From assembly GCF_014656435.1 (NCBI RefSeq), contig NZ_BNCK01000005.1, forward strand, positions 186,001-250,000: a stretch of 64,000 nucleotides of DNA. Direction: 5' to 3'. Of this stretch, positions 46,670 to 56,836 are shown piece by piece. The stretch is from Thalassotalea marina (GTDB lineage Bacteria; Pseudomonadota; Gammaproteobacteria; Enterobacterales; Alteromonadaceae). Position 1 is the first letter of the stretch, and every line of letters starts with the position of its first letter. The position numbers and the translations under genes were made by a program. The notes under the pieces were generated by a model. It saw only the letters and a list, made by a program, of their open reading frames with translations. It searched no databases and had not been told where the DNA came from.

Positions 46670-47944
46670 TCATCCTACAGCTTGCAGTAATTGACCACAT
46701 AGCCAAGCCATGTAGGTACCTAAGGTATAACCAAACACGGCAAGTAAAACGCCAACTGGTGCTAGTGATGGATGGAATGCCGAAGCAACAATCGGCGCAG
46801 AGGCCGCACCGCCAACGTTTGCTTGGCTACCAACTGCCATATAAAACAATGGTGCTTTTATCATTCTAGCTACAATTAACATTAATGAAGCGTGAACTAA
46901 CATCCAAACCACACCAATAAAGAAGAACTTTGGAGCGTCCATGATCATGCGTACGTCCATCTTCATACCAACAGTCGCAATAAGTATGTATAAAAATGCA
47001 CTACCTATTTTAGAAGCACCTGCTCCCTCTAAGTTTCTCACTTTGGTAAATGACAAAATCACGCCACAAGTACTGGCAAAAATAACCATCCAAAAGAATT
47101 TACTATGGAAACTAAATTTTGCTAGATCAGGGTGATTTTCGACAAAATAAGGCGTGACCACATCTGCAAATAAATGAGCAAATCCTGTTACACCTAAACC
47201 AATCGCAACAATAATCATCAAATCTGCTAACGTTGGTATACGAGCATGCTTAGCGTGAAACTGTTCCACTTTCTCTTTCAGCTCTTCAATAGCAGAAACA
47301 TCGGCGCCAGTTTTTGCATCAATTTGTGCCGCACGGCCTGACATGACCAAAAGGACAGCCATCCAAAGGTTAGCAACGATAACGTCAACGGTAACCATAA
47401 CTGAAAATATTGCATCACCTGCGCCATAAATTTCTTTCATCGCGGCTTGGTTTGCACTACCGCCTATCCAACTACCAGCGACAGTTGTCATGCCACGCCA
47501 TGCAGCTTCTGGCCCTGACACCCCGATTATTTCTGGGAAAACGCTCGCGACAACCAAAATAGCTATAGGCCCGCCAATAACAATGCCCAAAGTACCTGTT
47601 AAAAATAAAATAATGGCCTTACCACCCAGTTTTTTAATCGCAGGAAAGTCGATACTTAATGTTAATAACACTAAACAGGCAGGCAATAAGTAGCGAGAAG
47701 CAACATAGTAAAGCTGAGAATCTTCGCCGCGAATAATATCAAAGGTATTTAGTAGTGAAGGTAGGAAATAACACAGCAAAACTGCAGGCACTACGCCGTA
47801 AAACTTCTTCCAAAAAGGTGATTTACTGCTAGAGGTATAAAAAACCCAACCTAGCATCAAAGCAAAAATACCAAGAATAGTGGCATCATTGGTAATTAGA
47901 GGCGCGTGTACAGCAACATCGCCAGCAGTAGACTCTGCAGACAT
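46670..47944 (-). CDS. DUF819 family integral membrane protein
   Basis: 424-residue membrane protein of the DUF819 (YjcL-like) family with about ten or more helices. ATG 47944 is preceded by GGGAG. Conserved stretches include TVAGSWIGGSANQAAMKEI, the FTKVRNLEGAGASKIG region and AVGSQANVGGAASAPIVAS, a pseudo-repeated Gly-rich pattern resembling secondary transporters. Substrate unknown. It lies between sirB1 and kdsA, which are adjacent in E. coli, so it is an insertion in a conserved block. 14 bp before kdsA. Confidence 0.9.
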   Translation of the reverse strand: MSAESTAGDVAVHAPLITNDATILGIFALMLGWVFYTSSSKSPFWKKFYGVVPAVLLCYFLPSLLNTFDIIRGEDSQLYYVASRYLLPACLVLLTLSIDFPAIKKLGGKAIILFLTGTLGIVIGGPIAILVVASVFPEIIGVSGPEAAWRGMTTVAGSWIGGSANQAAMKEIYGAGDAIFSVMVTVDVIVANLWMAVLLVMSGRAAQIDAKTGADVSAIEELKEKVEQFHAKHARIPTLADLMIIVAIGLGVTGFAHLFADVVTPYFVENHPDLAKFSFHSKFFWMVIFASTCGVILSFTKVRNLEGAGASKIGSAFLYILIATVGMKMDVRMIMDAPKFFFIGVVWMLVHASLMLIVARMIKAPLFYMAVGSQANVGGAASAPIVASAFHPSLAPVGVLLAVFGYTLGTYMAWLCGQLLQAVG

Positions 47945-48017
47945 GAATTCTCCCAATTATAGATGGTTTATTATTATACTAAAGCACCAAAATTGGTGCT
48001 TTTAATACTAGCGTCAA

Positions 48018-48824
48018 CTAATGAAGAACCGTTTCAGCGACGCTAATATTGTCGAGTTGTAATTTTAAAAGTTGCGCTGCTGGGTCCTTTGGGCAGGCAT
48101 CAACAAAATACTGATAATCGTCGTAAGCTACTTTAAAACAATCCAGCTGATGAAGCAAAAATCCACGATCTCGACGTTCAAATGGATCGTCAGGTCTAAT
48201 TGATAAAATTAAATCCACACATACAAGTGCATAATCAAAGCGCTTTTCAATAATTAATACATTCTTAAGTAAAGTTAAATGCTCAAGCACGATACTTTTG
48301 CATTCCATGGGTGGTAAGTGTGGTTGTAACGACTCATTATTTATACCTTCTAGGCGTCGATCTAACTCTTCCCAGTTTATCGACTCGCCTGTTATTGGAT
48401 CAAAAATAATTGAATAAAGATCATCACAAATAATACGCACCATCACTTTTTCAGGTACATAGACAACTTCCGCTTCAAGATCACATTGATTAGCAATATG
48501 CTGGATAATAACAGCCTTTAACACCGGCGAAATTACACGTTGACCAATAGAGGATTCAATTAAACAAGCAGACAAAGGCCAGCGATTTCGTTCTTGATCG
48601 ATAAACAGCTCATCAACATAAAGCGCGTTGATCAGACATTCAGCTTGTGCCATTGGCTCGTCGATACCTTCTATCGAATCTCGACAAGTTTCTATAATAG
48701 TCGACAAAGCTTGTTGAATATTTTCGCTAACATTTTTCTGAAAGATATGTTCTTCAATCAGTGCTAGTGATGCCAATAAATTATTTTGTTCTGAGTCAAT
48801 TTCAGACAACAACAAATCATTCAT
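48018..48824 (-). CDS. sirB1: SirB1 family protein
   Basis: 268-residue protein with an N-terminal transglutaminase-like domain (about 20-170; IDEPMAQAECLINALYVDE and IIFDPITGESINWEEL) and C-terminal tetratricopeptide-like helices (ALVCVDLILSIRPDDPFERR). The name comes from a Salmonella regulatory effect; biochemical role unknown. The catalytic Cys of true transglutaminases is not evident. Same position as in E. coli, downstream of prmC and sirB2. Confidence 0.9.
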   Translation of the reverse strand: MNDLLLSEIDSEQNNLLASLALIEEHIFQKNVSENIQQALSTIIETCRDSIEGIDEPMAQAECLINALYVDELFIDQERNRWPLSACLIESSIGQRVISPVLKAVIIQHIANQCDLEAEVVYVPEKVMVRIICDDLYSIIFDPITGESINWEELDRRLEGINNESLQPHLPPMECKSIVLEHLTLLKNVLIIEKRFDYALVCVDLILSIRPDDPFERRDRGFLLHQLDCFKVAYDDYQYFVDACPKDPAAQLLKLQLDNISVAETVLH

Positions 48825-48899
48825 TAAATTAAATTACTACTCTGGTTTGCCCATTGCACTGTTAGCATATGGGCAAACTTAAAAATTTAAAGACTAGGT

Positions 48900-49265
48900 T
48901 TATAAAAGAAAATTTTGTTTAGTCATGGCTATTTTGGCAATAAGCAAAAACCAACCTACCGCACCGACATAACCTAATACTTGCATTACACGATTTCTAG
49001 CTAATTTCAACGCATAGAAAGCGGTAAAAATATAAGCAAATAGTGCTAAGAGTTTTTCTGCCAACCATTTATGTTCAAGCGGATTCCAACCAAACTGAAT
49101 CATTAATGCGATACCCGCACACAATAACAAAGTATCAATAATATGTGGGGTGATCTTTACCCATTTTTTATCTAGTTGTTTTGAACCAACTAACGTCCAA
49201 AAAAAGCGAATGGTGAATAACGAAATACTCAATACCGCCAATGTCATATGTAAATGCTTAAACAT
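48900..49265 (-). CDS. sirB2: SirB2 family membrane protein
   Basis: 121-residue protein with four hydrophobic helices, family pattern KHLHMTLAVLSISLFTIRFF at the start and KWVKITPHIIDTLLLCAGIA in the middle. Function unknown. Lies between prmC (19 bp upstream) and sirB1, its usual neighbours. Confidence 0.92.
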   Translation of the reverse strand: MFKHLHMTLAVLSISLFTIRFFWTLVGSKQLDKKWVKITPHIIDTLLLCAGIALMIQFGWNPLEHKWLAEKLLALFAYIFTAFYALKLARNRVMQVLGYVGAVGWFLLIAKIAMTKQNFLL

Positions 49266-49284
49266 GTTAATACCTTGCTCTTAT

Positions 49285-50139
49285 TTATTGGTTAAATCGC
49301 GCATAAGTGACGCGATCATTATTATTGTAATCTTGTATTGTGGCGGCGTTATCATAACCTAGCGAAGTTAAAATATCTCTCACTAGTTGCCCTTGTTCAA
49401 AGCCATGCTCAAAATACAAACTGCCACCTGGCGTCAGGTAACTTCTAGCCTTTGACGCAATATGCTCGATATCAGCTAAGCCATTATTTTTTGCCACCAA
49501 TGCTGAAACAGGCTCAAACGTCACATCACCTTGCGCCAAATGAGGATCATTGGCATCAATGTAGGGAGGGTTACTGACAATAACGTCAAAGCGCAATGAT
49601 TTATCAATGTTTTCAAACCAACTGCTTTGGTAAATATTAACGTTATTAATATTTAGTTTCTTGGCATTTTTCTTTGCAAGCGTTACTGCTTCTGGCATCA
49701 AATCGACAGCGTCAAATTGCCACTTTTTGTTTTCACTGGCCAGCGCTAACGCTATGGCGCCCGTTCCCGTCCCTAAATCTAAACAGCGAGCTTGCTCTGA
49801 GGTAATGTCTTGTAAAACCTGTTCCACCAACACTTCAGTATCAGGTCTAGGTATCAAAGTTGAAGGAGCTACGTCTAACTCCAGCGACCAAAACTCTTTA
49901 TGACCAACCAAATAAGCAACAGGCTCATGTTGAGCACGTCTTTTTAGCAAATTGATAAAAAGACTCTGTACTTCGTCTGCCAGTAATTTTTCTGGCCAAC
50001 TTAATAAATAGCTGCGATCTTTTCCTAGAGAAAATGCCAGTAATATTTGACTATCTAGCAGTGCAGAATCAGAAACGGCAGCGAGTAAATCGCTGCCGTA
50101 TTTTATAGCCTGCTTTATCGTGAAAGCTGATGTAATCAT
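49285..50139 (-). CDS. prmC: peptide chain release factor N5-glutamine methyltransferase
   Basis: Methylates the GGQ glutamine of RF1 and RF2. 284 residues. N-terminal helical domain, then SAM motif CLDLGTGTGAIALALA and the catalytic NPPY motif (VSNPPYID). IPRPDTEVLVEQVL is a family signature. Lies 6 bp after prfA, its substrate's gene, the standard pairing. Confidence 0.97.
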   Translation of the reverse strand: MITSAFTIKQAIKYGSDLLAAVSDSALLDSQILLAFSLGKDRSYLLSWPEKLLADEVQSLFINLLKRRAQHEPVAYLVGHKEFWSLELDVAPSTLIPRPDTEVLVEQVLQDITSEQARCLDLGTGTGAIALALASENKKWQFDAVDLMPEAVTLAKKNAKKLNINNVNIYQSSWFENIDKSLRFDVIVSNPPYIDANDPHLAQGDVTFEPVSALVAKNNGLADIEHIASKARSYLTPGGSLYFEHGFEQGQLVRDILTSLGYDNAATIQDYNNNDRVTYARFNQ

Positions 50140-50145
50140 TAAACC

Positions 50146-51234
50146 TTAGCTTTGCTCAGCTAATGCCGCTAATAAGTCGGCCTGATTTTCTTGTAAAATT
50201 GGCTCAAGAACCAAATGTAGATTACCTTCCATCACTTCAGCTAAGCGATACAAAGTCAGGTTAATACGATGATCAGTCATACGGCTTTGTGGATAGTTGT
50301 AAGTTCTAATACGTTCTGAACGATCACCACTGGCCACTAAGCTTCGACGAGAGCTTTCTTCTTCACTACGACGCTTTTCATCTTCTGCCGCTTGTAATCT
50401 CGCTTGCAATACTGACATCGCTTGTGCACGGTTTTTGTGTTGCGAACGTTGATCCTGACATTCCACCACAATACCTGTTGGAATATGGGTAATACGAATG
50501 GCAGAATCGGTTTTGTTAACGTGCTGTCCACCCGCACCTGACGCACGGAAAGTATCAACTTTCAAATCAGCTTTATTGATTTCGATAGCTTCTGATTCAG
50601 GAATTTCAGGCAATACCACCACAGTACAGGCAGACGTATGTACACGGCCTTGAGATTCTGTTTCTGGTACACGTTGAACACGATGACCACCAGATTCAAA
50701 TTTCATTTGACCATATACGCCTTCGCCTGACACTTTAAAGATAATTTCTTTAAAGCCGCCCTGCTCACTTTCACTTTCGTTCATGATTTCGATGCGCCAA
50801 CCTTTAGTTTCGGCAAATCGGCTATACATGCGGTACAAGTCACCCGCAAAAATTGCCGCTTCATCACCACCAGCACCAGCACGAATTTCAACAAAGCAGT
50901 TATTGTCATCTTTTGGGTCACGAGGTAACAATAATATTTGCAACTCGTCAGCCAAAGTTTCTACCGCATGTTTTGCGTCTTTGTATTCTTCTTGCGCCAT
51001 TTCACGTAAGTCAGGATCATCATCTTTAAGCATTTCTTCGGCAGTTGCAAAGTCATCTTCAGCGCTTCTATAATTATTAAACACGCTTGTCACTTCTTCT
51101 AACTGCTTGAACTCTTTAGATAAAGCCTGGAACTTTTCTTGGTCTGCAATAATACCAGGATCAGATAATAACGCCTGCACTTCTTCGAAGCGTTCTACCA
51201 ATCCTTCTAATTTTTGATAAACAGATTTTTTCAT
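50146..51234 (-). CDS. prfA: peptide chain release factor 1
   Basis: Recognises UAA and UAG stop codons. 362 residues. The GGQ peptidyl-hydrolysis loop is in [14 protein letters not shown]; the codon-recognition PxT motif lies in [13 protein letters not shown] (PET in place of PAT). [10 protein letters not shown] is conserved near the C-terminus. Between hemA and prmC as in E. coli. Confidence 0.97.
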   Translation of the reverse strand: MKKSVYQKLEGLVERFEEVQALLSDPGIIADQEKFQALSKEFKQLEEVTSVFNNYRSAEDDFATAEEMLKDDDPDLREMAQEEYKDAKHAVETLADELQILLLPRDPKDDNNCFVEIRAGAGGDEAAIFAGDLYRMYSRFAETKGWRIEIMNESESEQGGFKEIIFKVSGEGVYGQMKFESGGHRVQRVPETESQGRVHTSACTVVVLPEIPESEAIEINKADLKVDTFRASGAGGQHVNKTDSAIRITHIPTGIVVECQDQRSQHKNRAQAMSVLQARLQAAEDEKRRSEEESSRRSLVASGDRSERIRTYNYPQSRMTDHRINLTLYRLAEVMEGNLHLVLEPILQENQADLLAALAEQS

Positions 51235-51355
51235 GAATGTTTCTATTTGATACGTTAAGCAGACGTTTATTCTGCTTATGGAATTATTTCTGAACTCGTT
51301 GCGCGCAGTGTAATAACTTCACTGACTACTTGCAACAAACACTTAATGAGTAAAG

Positions 51356-52618
51356 CTAGTTATCGATATTGAAAATATCGCGTAAATAGACGATTTTATC
51401 CAGTTCTCCGCCTTGTGCAGCAGATTGAATAGCGCTGGTGGGAGCATGCATAAACTTGTTGGTGAGTTTTGTCGCCAGTTCAGCAACTACCGCTTCGGGA
51501 TTTTTATTGGCTTTTAATTGTAATAACGCTTTTTCTAATAAGGCATCACGTTCTTCTAAACATTGGTTTCGGTAGCTAACCACAGTATCTTGTGTGTTTA
51601 AGCCACGCATCCACGCCATAAAGACATCCGATTGCTCAGACACAATCGACTCAGCTTCAACCGCAGCTTTACGTCTGTTTTCGATATTTTTAGCGATAAT
51701 GCCTTGTAAGTCATCAACCGTATATAAAAATACATCTTCTAAGTCAGCAACTTGTTCCTCAATATCACGAGGTACCGCTAAATCGACCATAAACACAGGG
51801 CGGTGTTTACGCTTAGTTAATGCTTTTTCCACCATACCTTTACCAATGATAGGTAAAGTACTACCGGTTGAACTAATCACTATGTCAGCATCGGCAATAT
51901 GTTCAGGAATTTGCGCTAAGGTTATTACGTCTGCGCCAATTTGACTTGCCATTTGCTCTGCACGAGACAAGGTTCGGTTAGCAACTGTAATTTTACCCAC
52001 TTTGTTTTCGTACAAGTGTTTAGCAACCAACTCGATAGTTTCACCTGCACCAACCAATAACACTTTTGCTTTTTCTAAACTGGCAAAAATATGCTTGGCT
52101 AGGTTTACGGCAGCAAAAGCAACTGAAACAGCACTGGCACCAATTTCAGTTTCCGTACGCACTTGTTTGGCAACACCAAATGTACGTTGAAACAACCTGT
52201 CCATAACAAGCGCAAGTGAGCCTGCCGCCTTAGCTTGGCTATAGGCTTGCTTCATTTGACCCAGAATTTGCGGTTCACCAAGTACTAAAGAATCAAGGCC
52301 ACAAGCAACACGCATCATGTGATTTACTGCTTGTTTATCGCTGTGCCAATATAAGCTAGGAATGATAGATGACGCTGGAACACCATGGTGCTGCTCCAAC
52401 CAAGAAATAATTTTAGCTTGCGTTTGATCAATAGATTCATTTTGCACTAAATATAATTCAGTGCGGTTGCAGGTTGATAAAATCGCTGCTTCTTTACATG
52501 AAACTTCGTCGAGCATTTCCTGTAACGCCGACGATAAATTATCGGGATTAAAAGAAATTTTCTCTCGAACAGCAACAGGAGCAGTTTTATGATTAATTCC
52601 AACAGCGACAATGGGCAT
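51356..52618 (-). CDS. hemA: glutamyl-tRNA reductase
   Basis: First committed step of the C5 route to tetrapyrroles: reduces glutamyl-tRNA to glutamate-1-semialdehyde with NADPH. ATG 52618 (MPIVAVGINHKTAPVAVREK) gives 420 residues; E. coli has 418. Catalytic Cys50 is in LSTCNRTELYL. GLDSLVLGEPQILGQMK and the NADPH motif VLLVGAGETIELVAKHL are intact. Divergent from lolB over about 180 bp, the classical arrangement. Confidence 0.97.
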   Translation of the reverse strand: MPIVAVGINHKTAPVAVREKISFNPDNLSSALQEMLDEVSCKEAAILSTCNRTELYLVQNESIDQTQAKIISWLEQHHGVPASSIIPSLYWHSDKQAVNHMMRVACGLDSLVLGEPQILGQMKQAYSQAKAAGSLALVMDRLFQRTFGVAKQVRTETEIGASAVSVAFAAVNLAKHIFASLEKAKVLLVGAGETIELVAKHLYENKVGKITVANRTLSRAEQMASQIGADVITLAQIPEHIADADIVISSTGSTLPIIGKGMVEKALTKRKHRPVFMVDLAVPRDIEEQVADLEDVFLYTVDDLQGIIAKNIENRRKAAVEAESIVSEQSDVFMAWMRGLNTQDTVVSYRNQCLEERDALLEKALLQLKANKNPEAVVAELATKLTNKFMHAPTSAIQSAAQGGELDKIVYLRDIFNIDN

Positions 52619-52799
52619 AATGCGTAAATATTGACCTAGTAATTGACTTTGCAAATAACCAACCAAGGCTGGCATAATTTTGCACTGATAATTTTTAATT
52701 CTAGTGTATTATGAGCGCCTGCACACAGCATTCGACTGAAAGGACACTAAAATCCGGCTAATTTTACGAAATAAACGGGTTAAATGAAAGCAAAAAACC

Positions 52800-53417
52800 A
52801 TGATAAAACTAAGACTATTCTTGATATCGATCATCCTTTTAGGATTAAACGCTTGCTCTTCAAGGCCTAATTTAGAACAAGATACACCAACAATTGCCGA
52901 TACTGTTGAACAGAGAACCCAAAAAATTAACGCACTTGAAAACTGGAAGATACAAGGACGAATCGCTTTTATTCAAGGAAAAGAACGTGAAAGTGCCTCT
53001 TTGTATTGGCAAAATAATTTAGTCGAGCAAAAGCAAGAACTAAATCTTAATACTTTCCTCGGTATCAATATATTTTCTTTAAAATCAAAGCAAGGAATAC
53101 ATCAACTAGAAGTTGATGGCGAAGAATATCAAAGTGACGACTTAGCAGCTTTATTATATTCATTAACAGGTTTACAACTACCCGTTGAACAATTACATTT
53201 TTGGCTGTTTGGTCTACCCGCATATACAAGTGATCAACTGACTTTTGATCCAATTACATCATTACCCACAAACCTGCACTCGAGCCATAACAGTAAACTT
53301 TGGACAATTAGCTACGCTGGCTATGTGCGTAAAAATAATTTAGATGTATCAACAAAACTGACCATTCGCCAAGGCGACTTATTAATTAAAATGCAAATAT
53401 CTGACTGGACGTTTTAA
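52800..53417 (+). CDS. lolB: outer-membrane lipoprotein LolB
   Basis: Receives lipoproteins from LolA and inserts them in the outer membrane. 205-residue lipoprotein: hydrophobic signal then LNAC with Cys19 lipidated. The beta-barrel part shows ENWKIQGRIAFIQGKERESA and SLYWQNN. The stop overlaps the ATG of ispE by one base. Divergent from hemA. Confidence 0.94.
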   Translation: MIKLRLFLISIILLGLNACSSRPNLEQDTPTIADTVEQRTQKINALENWKIQGRIAFIQGKERESASLYWQNNLVEQKQELNLNTFLGINIFSLKSKQGIHQLEVDGEEYQSDDLAALLYSLTGLQLPVEQLHFWLFGLPAYTSDQLTFDPITSLPTNLHSSHNSKLWTISYAGYVRKNNLDVSTKLTIRQGDLLIKMQISDWTF

Positions 53418-54286
53418 TGACCGCTACGCAATTTTTAACTTTTCCTGCTCCTGCAAAACTCAACTTATTTTTACATATCATAGGTAGAAGAGCTGATGGC
53501 TACCACGAACTAGAAACCGCGTTTCAGTTTTTAGATCACGGTGACAATATAAATATTCGACCAACCGACAATGGACAAATTGAATTGTTAACACCCATTG
53601 AAGGTGTACCCGATGAAGAAAACTTAATCATTAAAGCAGCTAAAGCCCTCCAACTGGCGTCACAAACAAACAAAGGTGCTCAGATAAAATTAGAAAAGTA
53701 TCTCCCTATGGGGGGAGGTTTAGGTGGTGGTTCATCTGATGCGGCAACTATATTAGTCGCTTTAAATTGGTTATGGCAGACCAACTTTACATTGCAACAA
53801 CTTGCTGATATTGGACTTAAACTAGGTGCAGATGTCCCAGTATTTGTTCACGGATTTGCCGCATTTGCAAAAGGTGTTGGTGAAGAATTAACTCCGATAA
53901 CACCAAGCACCTATTACTACTTAGTCAGTAAACCTAATGTCAGTATTTCTACGCAAGCAGTATTCACCTCGCCAGACCTGACTCGCAATACTCCTGCGCT
54001 AAAACTTGACCAATTGGACATAGATTCTTGCCACAATGATTGTCAAAAATTAGTAATAAAACAGTATCCCGAGGTTGCCAATCTACTGGCTTGGTTGGTA
54101 GAATACGCGCCGTCTCAAATGACGGGAACGGGGGCATGTATTTTCAGTCGTTTTGATACGAAAGAGCAAGCTGAAAGTATCCAAAAAATGTTACCTGAGC
54201 AAATTTCTTCATTTGTTGCTAAAGGTGTAAATGTATCGCCACTTCATCAAACCCTTGAGAAGTATCAACGAGAGTTTACACGTTAA
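53417..54286 (+). CDS. ispE: 4-diphosphocytidyl-2-C-methyl-D-erythritol kinase
   Basis: Phosphorylates CDP-methylerythritol in the non-mevalonate isoprenoid pathway. 289-residue GHMP kinase. Motifs: PAPAKLNLFLHIIGRRADGY, the ATP loop PMGGGLGGGSSDAATIL and the C-terminal MTGTGACIFSRF. Translationally coupled to lolB. Confidence 0.96.
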   Translation: MTATQFLTFPAPAKLNLFLHIIGRRADGYHELETAFQFLDHGDNINIRPTDNGQIELLTPIEGVPDEENLIIKAAKALQLASQTNKGAQIKLEKYLPMGGGLGGGSSDAATILVALNWLWQTNFTLQQLADIGLKLGADVPVFVHGFAAFAKGVGEELTPITPSTYYYLVSKPNVSISTQAVFTSPDLTRNTPALKLDQLDIDSCHNDCQKLVIKQYPEVANLLAWLVEYAPSQMTGTGACIFSRFDTKEQAESIQKMLPEQISSFVAKGVNVSPLHQTLEKYQREFTR

Positions 54287-54401
54287 TGAAAAATGAAATG
54301 GCCATAAACTGGCTTTTTTCGCATAATGTGCTGATATTAACTGCAACCGTTGATGCAGCATGAAATACAATCAAATGTCAAAAGTTTCTGAGGAACTGCT
54401 T

Positions 54402-55352
54402 GTGCCTGACATGAAAATCTTTGCGGGTAATGCCACCCCTGAACTGGCCAAACAAATTGCAAACCGCTTATACATCACCTTAGGTGAAGCCAAAGTTGGC
54501 AGTTTTAGCGACGGCGAAGTGAGCGTAGAAATCACTGAGAACGTTCGTGGCGCGGATGTGTTCATTATTCAATCTACTTGCGCACCTACCAACGATAACC
54601 TAATGGAACTAATTGTGATGATCGACGCCTTACGTCGTGCGTCAGCTGGTCGAATTACAGCGGTAATGCCTTATTTTGGTTATGCCCGCCAAGACCGACG
54701 TGTACGTAGTGCGCGTGTTCCAATTACCGCAAAAGTTGTTGCAGACTTTTTATCTAGTGTAGGTGTTGATCGTGTTCTTACCGTTGACCTTCACGCTGAA
54801 CAAATTCAAGGCTTCTTCGATGTACCTGTAGATAACGTATTTGGTACGCCAATCTTATTAGAAGATATGCAAGAAAAAGCGTTAGAAAACCCAGTTGTCG
54901 TTTCACCAGATATCGGTGGTGTAGTTAGAGCGCGTGCTGTAGCTAAATTACTTGACGACGCTGACCTAGCCATTATCGACAAACGTCGCCCTAAAGCAAA
55001 TGTAGCACAAGTCATGCATATTATCGGTGATGTTCAAGGTCGTGATTGTATTATCGTTGACGATATGATCGATACAGGTGGCACGTTAGCAAAAGCAGCT
55101 GAAGCGTTAAAAGCTCACGGTGCAAAAAATGTTTATGCTTATGCTACTCATCCTGTATTTTCAGGTAACGCAGCAGAAAACATTAAAAACTCTGTTATAG
55201 ACGAAGTTATTGTTACAGATTCAATTCCTCTGTCTGATGAAATTAAAGCATTAAATGGTAAAGTTCGTCAGTTAACATTAAGCGGTATGCTTTCAGAAGC
55301 AATTCGCCGTGTATGTAACGAAGAGTCAATCTCTGCAATGTTTGATAGCTAA
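54402..55352 (+). CDS. prs: ribose-phosphate pyrophosphokinase
   Basis: Makes PRPP from ribose-5-phosphate and ATP. I chose GTG 54402 ([15 protein letters not shown]), 7 bases after GAGGA, because it gives 316 residues aligned with E. coli Prs from its first residue; an ATG 14 codons upstream is open but unsupported. Motifs: [21 protein letters not shown], and the PRPP loop [14 protein letters not shown]. Ends with a strong terminator. Confidence 0.97.
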   Translation: MPDMKIFAGNATPELAKQIANRLYITLGEAKVGSFSDGEVSVEITENVRGADVFIIQSTCAPTNDNLMELIVMIDALRRASAGRITAVMPYFGYARQDRRVRSARVPITAKVVADFLSSVGVDRVLTVDLHAEQIQGFFDVPVDNVFGTPILLEDMQEKALENPVVVSPDIGGVVRARAVAKLLDDADLAIIDKRRPKANVAQVMHIIGDVQGRDCIIVDDMIDTGGTLAKAAEALKAHGAKNVYAYATHPVFSGNAAENIKNSVIDEVIVTDSIPLSDEIKALNGKVRQLTLSGMLSEAIRRVCNEESISAMFDS

Positions 55353-55373
55353 ATATCAAAACTTTATCGTTAG

Positions 55374-55402
55374 AAAAGCCAACTTTAAAAGTTGGCTTTT
55401 TT
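55374..55402 (+). terminator. intrinsic terminator after prs
   Basis: AAAAGCCAACTTT / AAAGTTGGCTTTT followed by T residues, 21 bp after the prs stop. Confidence 0.9.
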
Positions 55403-55581
55403 ATTTGTTTATAAGCAGTGATTACAATTGGCATAATTTATTAATGCAATATCATTTGCTTAATGTTATCATGCCGCGCCTTTTTTATCTGAGTAGTAAA
55501 TAACTGCTAGGAAAAAGCAACACACGGGTTATTTTTGGTCGCAAAGAATAACCAACATTTATTTTATATTAGGTAATTATC

Positions 55582-56193
55582 ATGACTGATTTATTTACTT
55601 TGGAAGCTGAAGTACGTACTGATTTAGGGAAAGGTGCGAGCCGCCGCCTACGTCACGCGAACAAAGTTCCAGCTATCCTTTACGGTGAAGAAAAAGAGCC
55701 AGTATCTTTAACACTAGCTCACAACAAAGTTGTACGTGCACAGCAAGAAGAAGCTTTTTACACTCAAGTGTTAACGCTTGTTATTGGTGGTGAGAAAGTT
55801 GAATGTGTTGTTAAAGACATGCAACGTCACCCGTTCAAGCCTCAAGTAATGCACTTAGACTTCTTACGCGTAGACGCTTCACACCCTATCCACAGCAATG
55901 TACCAGTTCACTTCGTAAACGAAGAAGCTGCTACTAAGAAAGGTGGAACAATCGCTCATCACATCGCTGAAATCGCGGTAACTTGTTTACCAGGTAACTT
56001 ACCAGAGTTCATCGAAGTTGACGTTGCTGACATCGAAGTAGGTCAAACTCTTCACCTATCTGACGTTAAATTCCCTGAAGGCGTAACTTCAGACGAATTA
56101 GCTAAAGGTGAAAGCCACGACCAAGCTGTTGTTACTTTAAACGCGCCTAAAGGCGGTAGTGACGAAGCTAGCGAAGAAGCTGCTGCTGAGTAA
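55582..56193 (+). CDS. rplY: 50S ribosomal protein bL25, CTC type
   Basis: Binds 5S rRNA. 203 residues, so the long CTC/TL5 form rather than the 94-residue E. coli form. N-terminal L25 domain (about 1-95) with [20 protein letters not shown] and [17 protein letters not shown]-terminal domain to about 185, then an acidic Ala/Glu tail. Preceded by AGGTAATT. Lies 20 bp before pth. Confidence 0.96.
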   Translation: MTDLFTLEAEVRTDLGKGASRRLRHANKVPAILYGEEKEPVSLTLAHNKVVRAQQEEAFYTQVLTLVIGGEKVECVVKDMQRHPFKPQVMHLDFLRVDASHPIHSNVPVHFVNEEAATKKGGTIAHHIAEIAVTCLPGNLPEFIEVDVADIEVGQTLHLSDVKFPEGVTSDELAKGESHDQAVVTLNAPKGGSDEASEEAAAE

Positions 56194-56213
56194 TTTTAAG
56201 GTCTTACCTTAAG

Positions 56214-56801
56214 ATGACTATTCAGTTAGTTGTGGGCCTGGGTAATCCAGGCCCCGAATATACAAAGACCCGTCACAATGCAGGCGTTTGGTTTGTTGAA
56301 GAACTGGCGTCAAGATATAACATCTCTCTCCGTCCTGAAAAAAAATACTTTGGTTATTATGGTAAAGGTGACATTGGTGGAAACCTTGTACACTTACTTG
56401 TGCCAACAACTTTTATGAACCGAAGTGGACAGGCTGTAGCTCCTTTAGCTAATTTTTATAAAATGTCTGTTGAAAATATTTTAGTTGCTCATGATGAAAT
56501 GGACATGGAGCCAGGTGTTTGCAAAATAAAACAAGGCGGAGGCCACGGTGGTCATAATGGTTTACGAGACATTATCGCCCGCATGGCAAATAACAAAGAT
56601 TTTTATCGACTGCGCATAGGCATAGGTCACCCAGGTCATAAAGACAAAGTAACTGGCCATGTACTAGGTAAAGCATCACCTAGTGAGCAGAAACTAATGG
56701 ATCAGTGTATTGACGAAGCAAGCCGTTGCTTTGAAATTTGGCAAAAAAACGACGTTAAAATCGCCCAAAACCGTCTACACTCCTTTAAAGCACAACCATA
56801 G
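56214..56801 (+). CDS. pth: peptidyl-tRNA hydrolase
   Basis: Recycles tRNA from prematurely released peptidyl-tRNA. 195 residues. [20 protein letters not shown] carries catalytic His21; [11 protein letters not shown] holds the paired Asp; [12 protein letters not shown] is conserved. Between rplY and ychF, the usual prs-pth-ychF neighbourhood. Confidence 0.97.
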   Translation: MTIQLVVGLGNPGPEYTKTRHNAGVWFVEELASRYNISLRPEKKYFGYYGKGDIGGNLVHLLVPTTFMNRSGQAVAPLANFYKMSVENILVAHDEMDMEPGVCKIKQGGGHGGHNGLRDIIARMANNKDFYRLRIGIGHPGHKDKVTGHVLGKASPSEQKLMDQCIDEASRCFEIWQKNDVKIAQNRLHSFKAQP

Positions 56802-56836
56802 ATGGGCAAAGCCATCAATTTTATAGGTAACTGAAC

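Noticed and set aside
54299-54320. Hairpin-like GCCA-TAAAC-TGGC followed by six T between ispE and prs
   Set aside because: Only a 4-bp stem; too weak to call a terminator.
55430-55500. Possible promoter upstream of rplY (TATCAT before GCCGCGCC)
   Set aside because: The -35 match is poor (3 of 6), so I did not list it.
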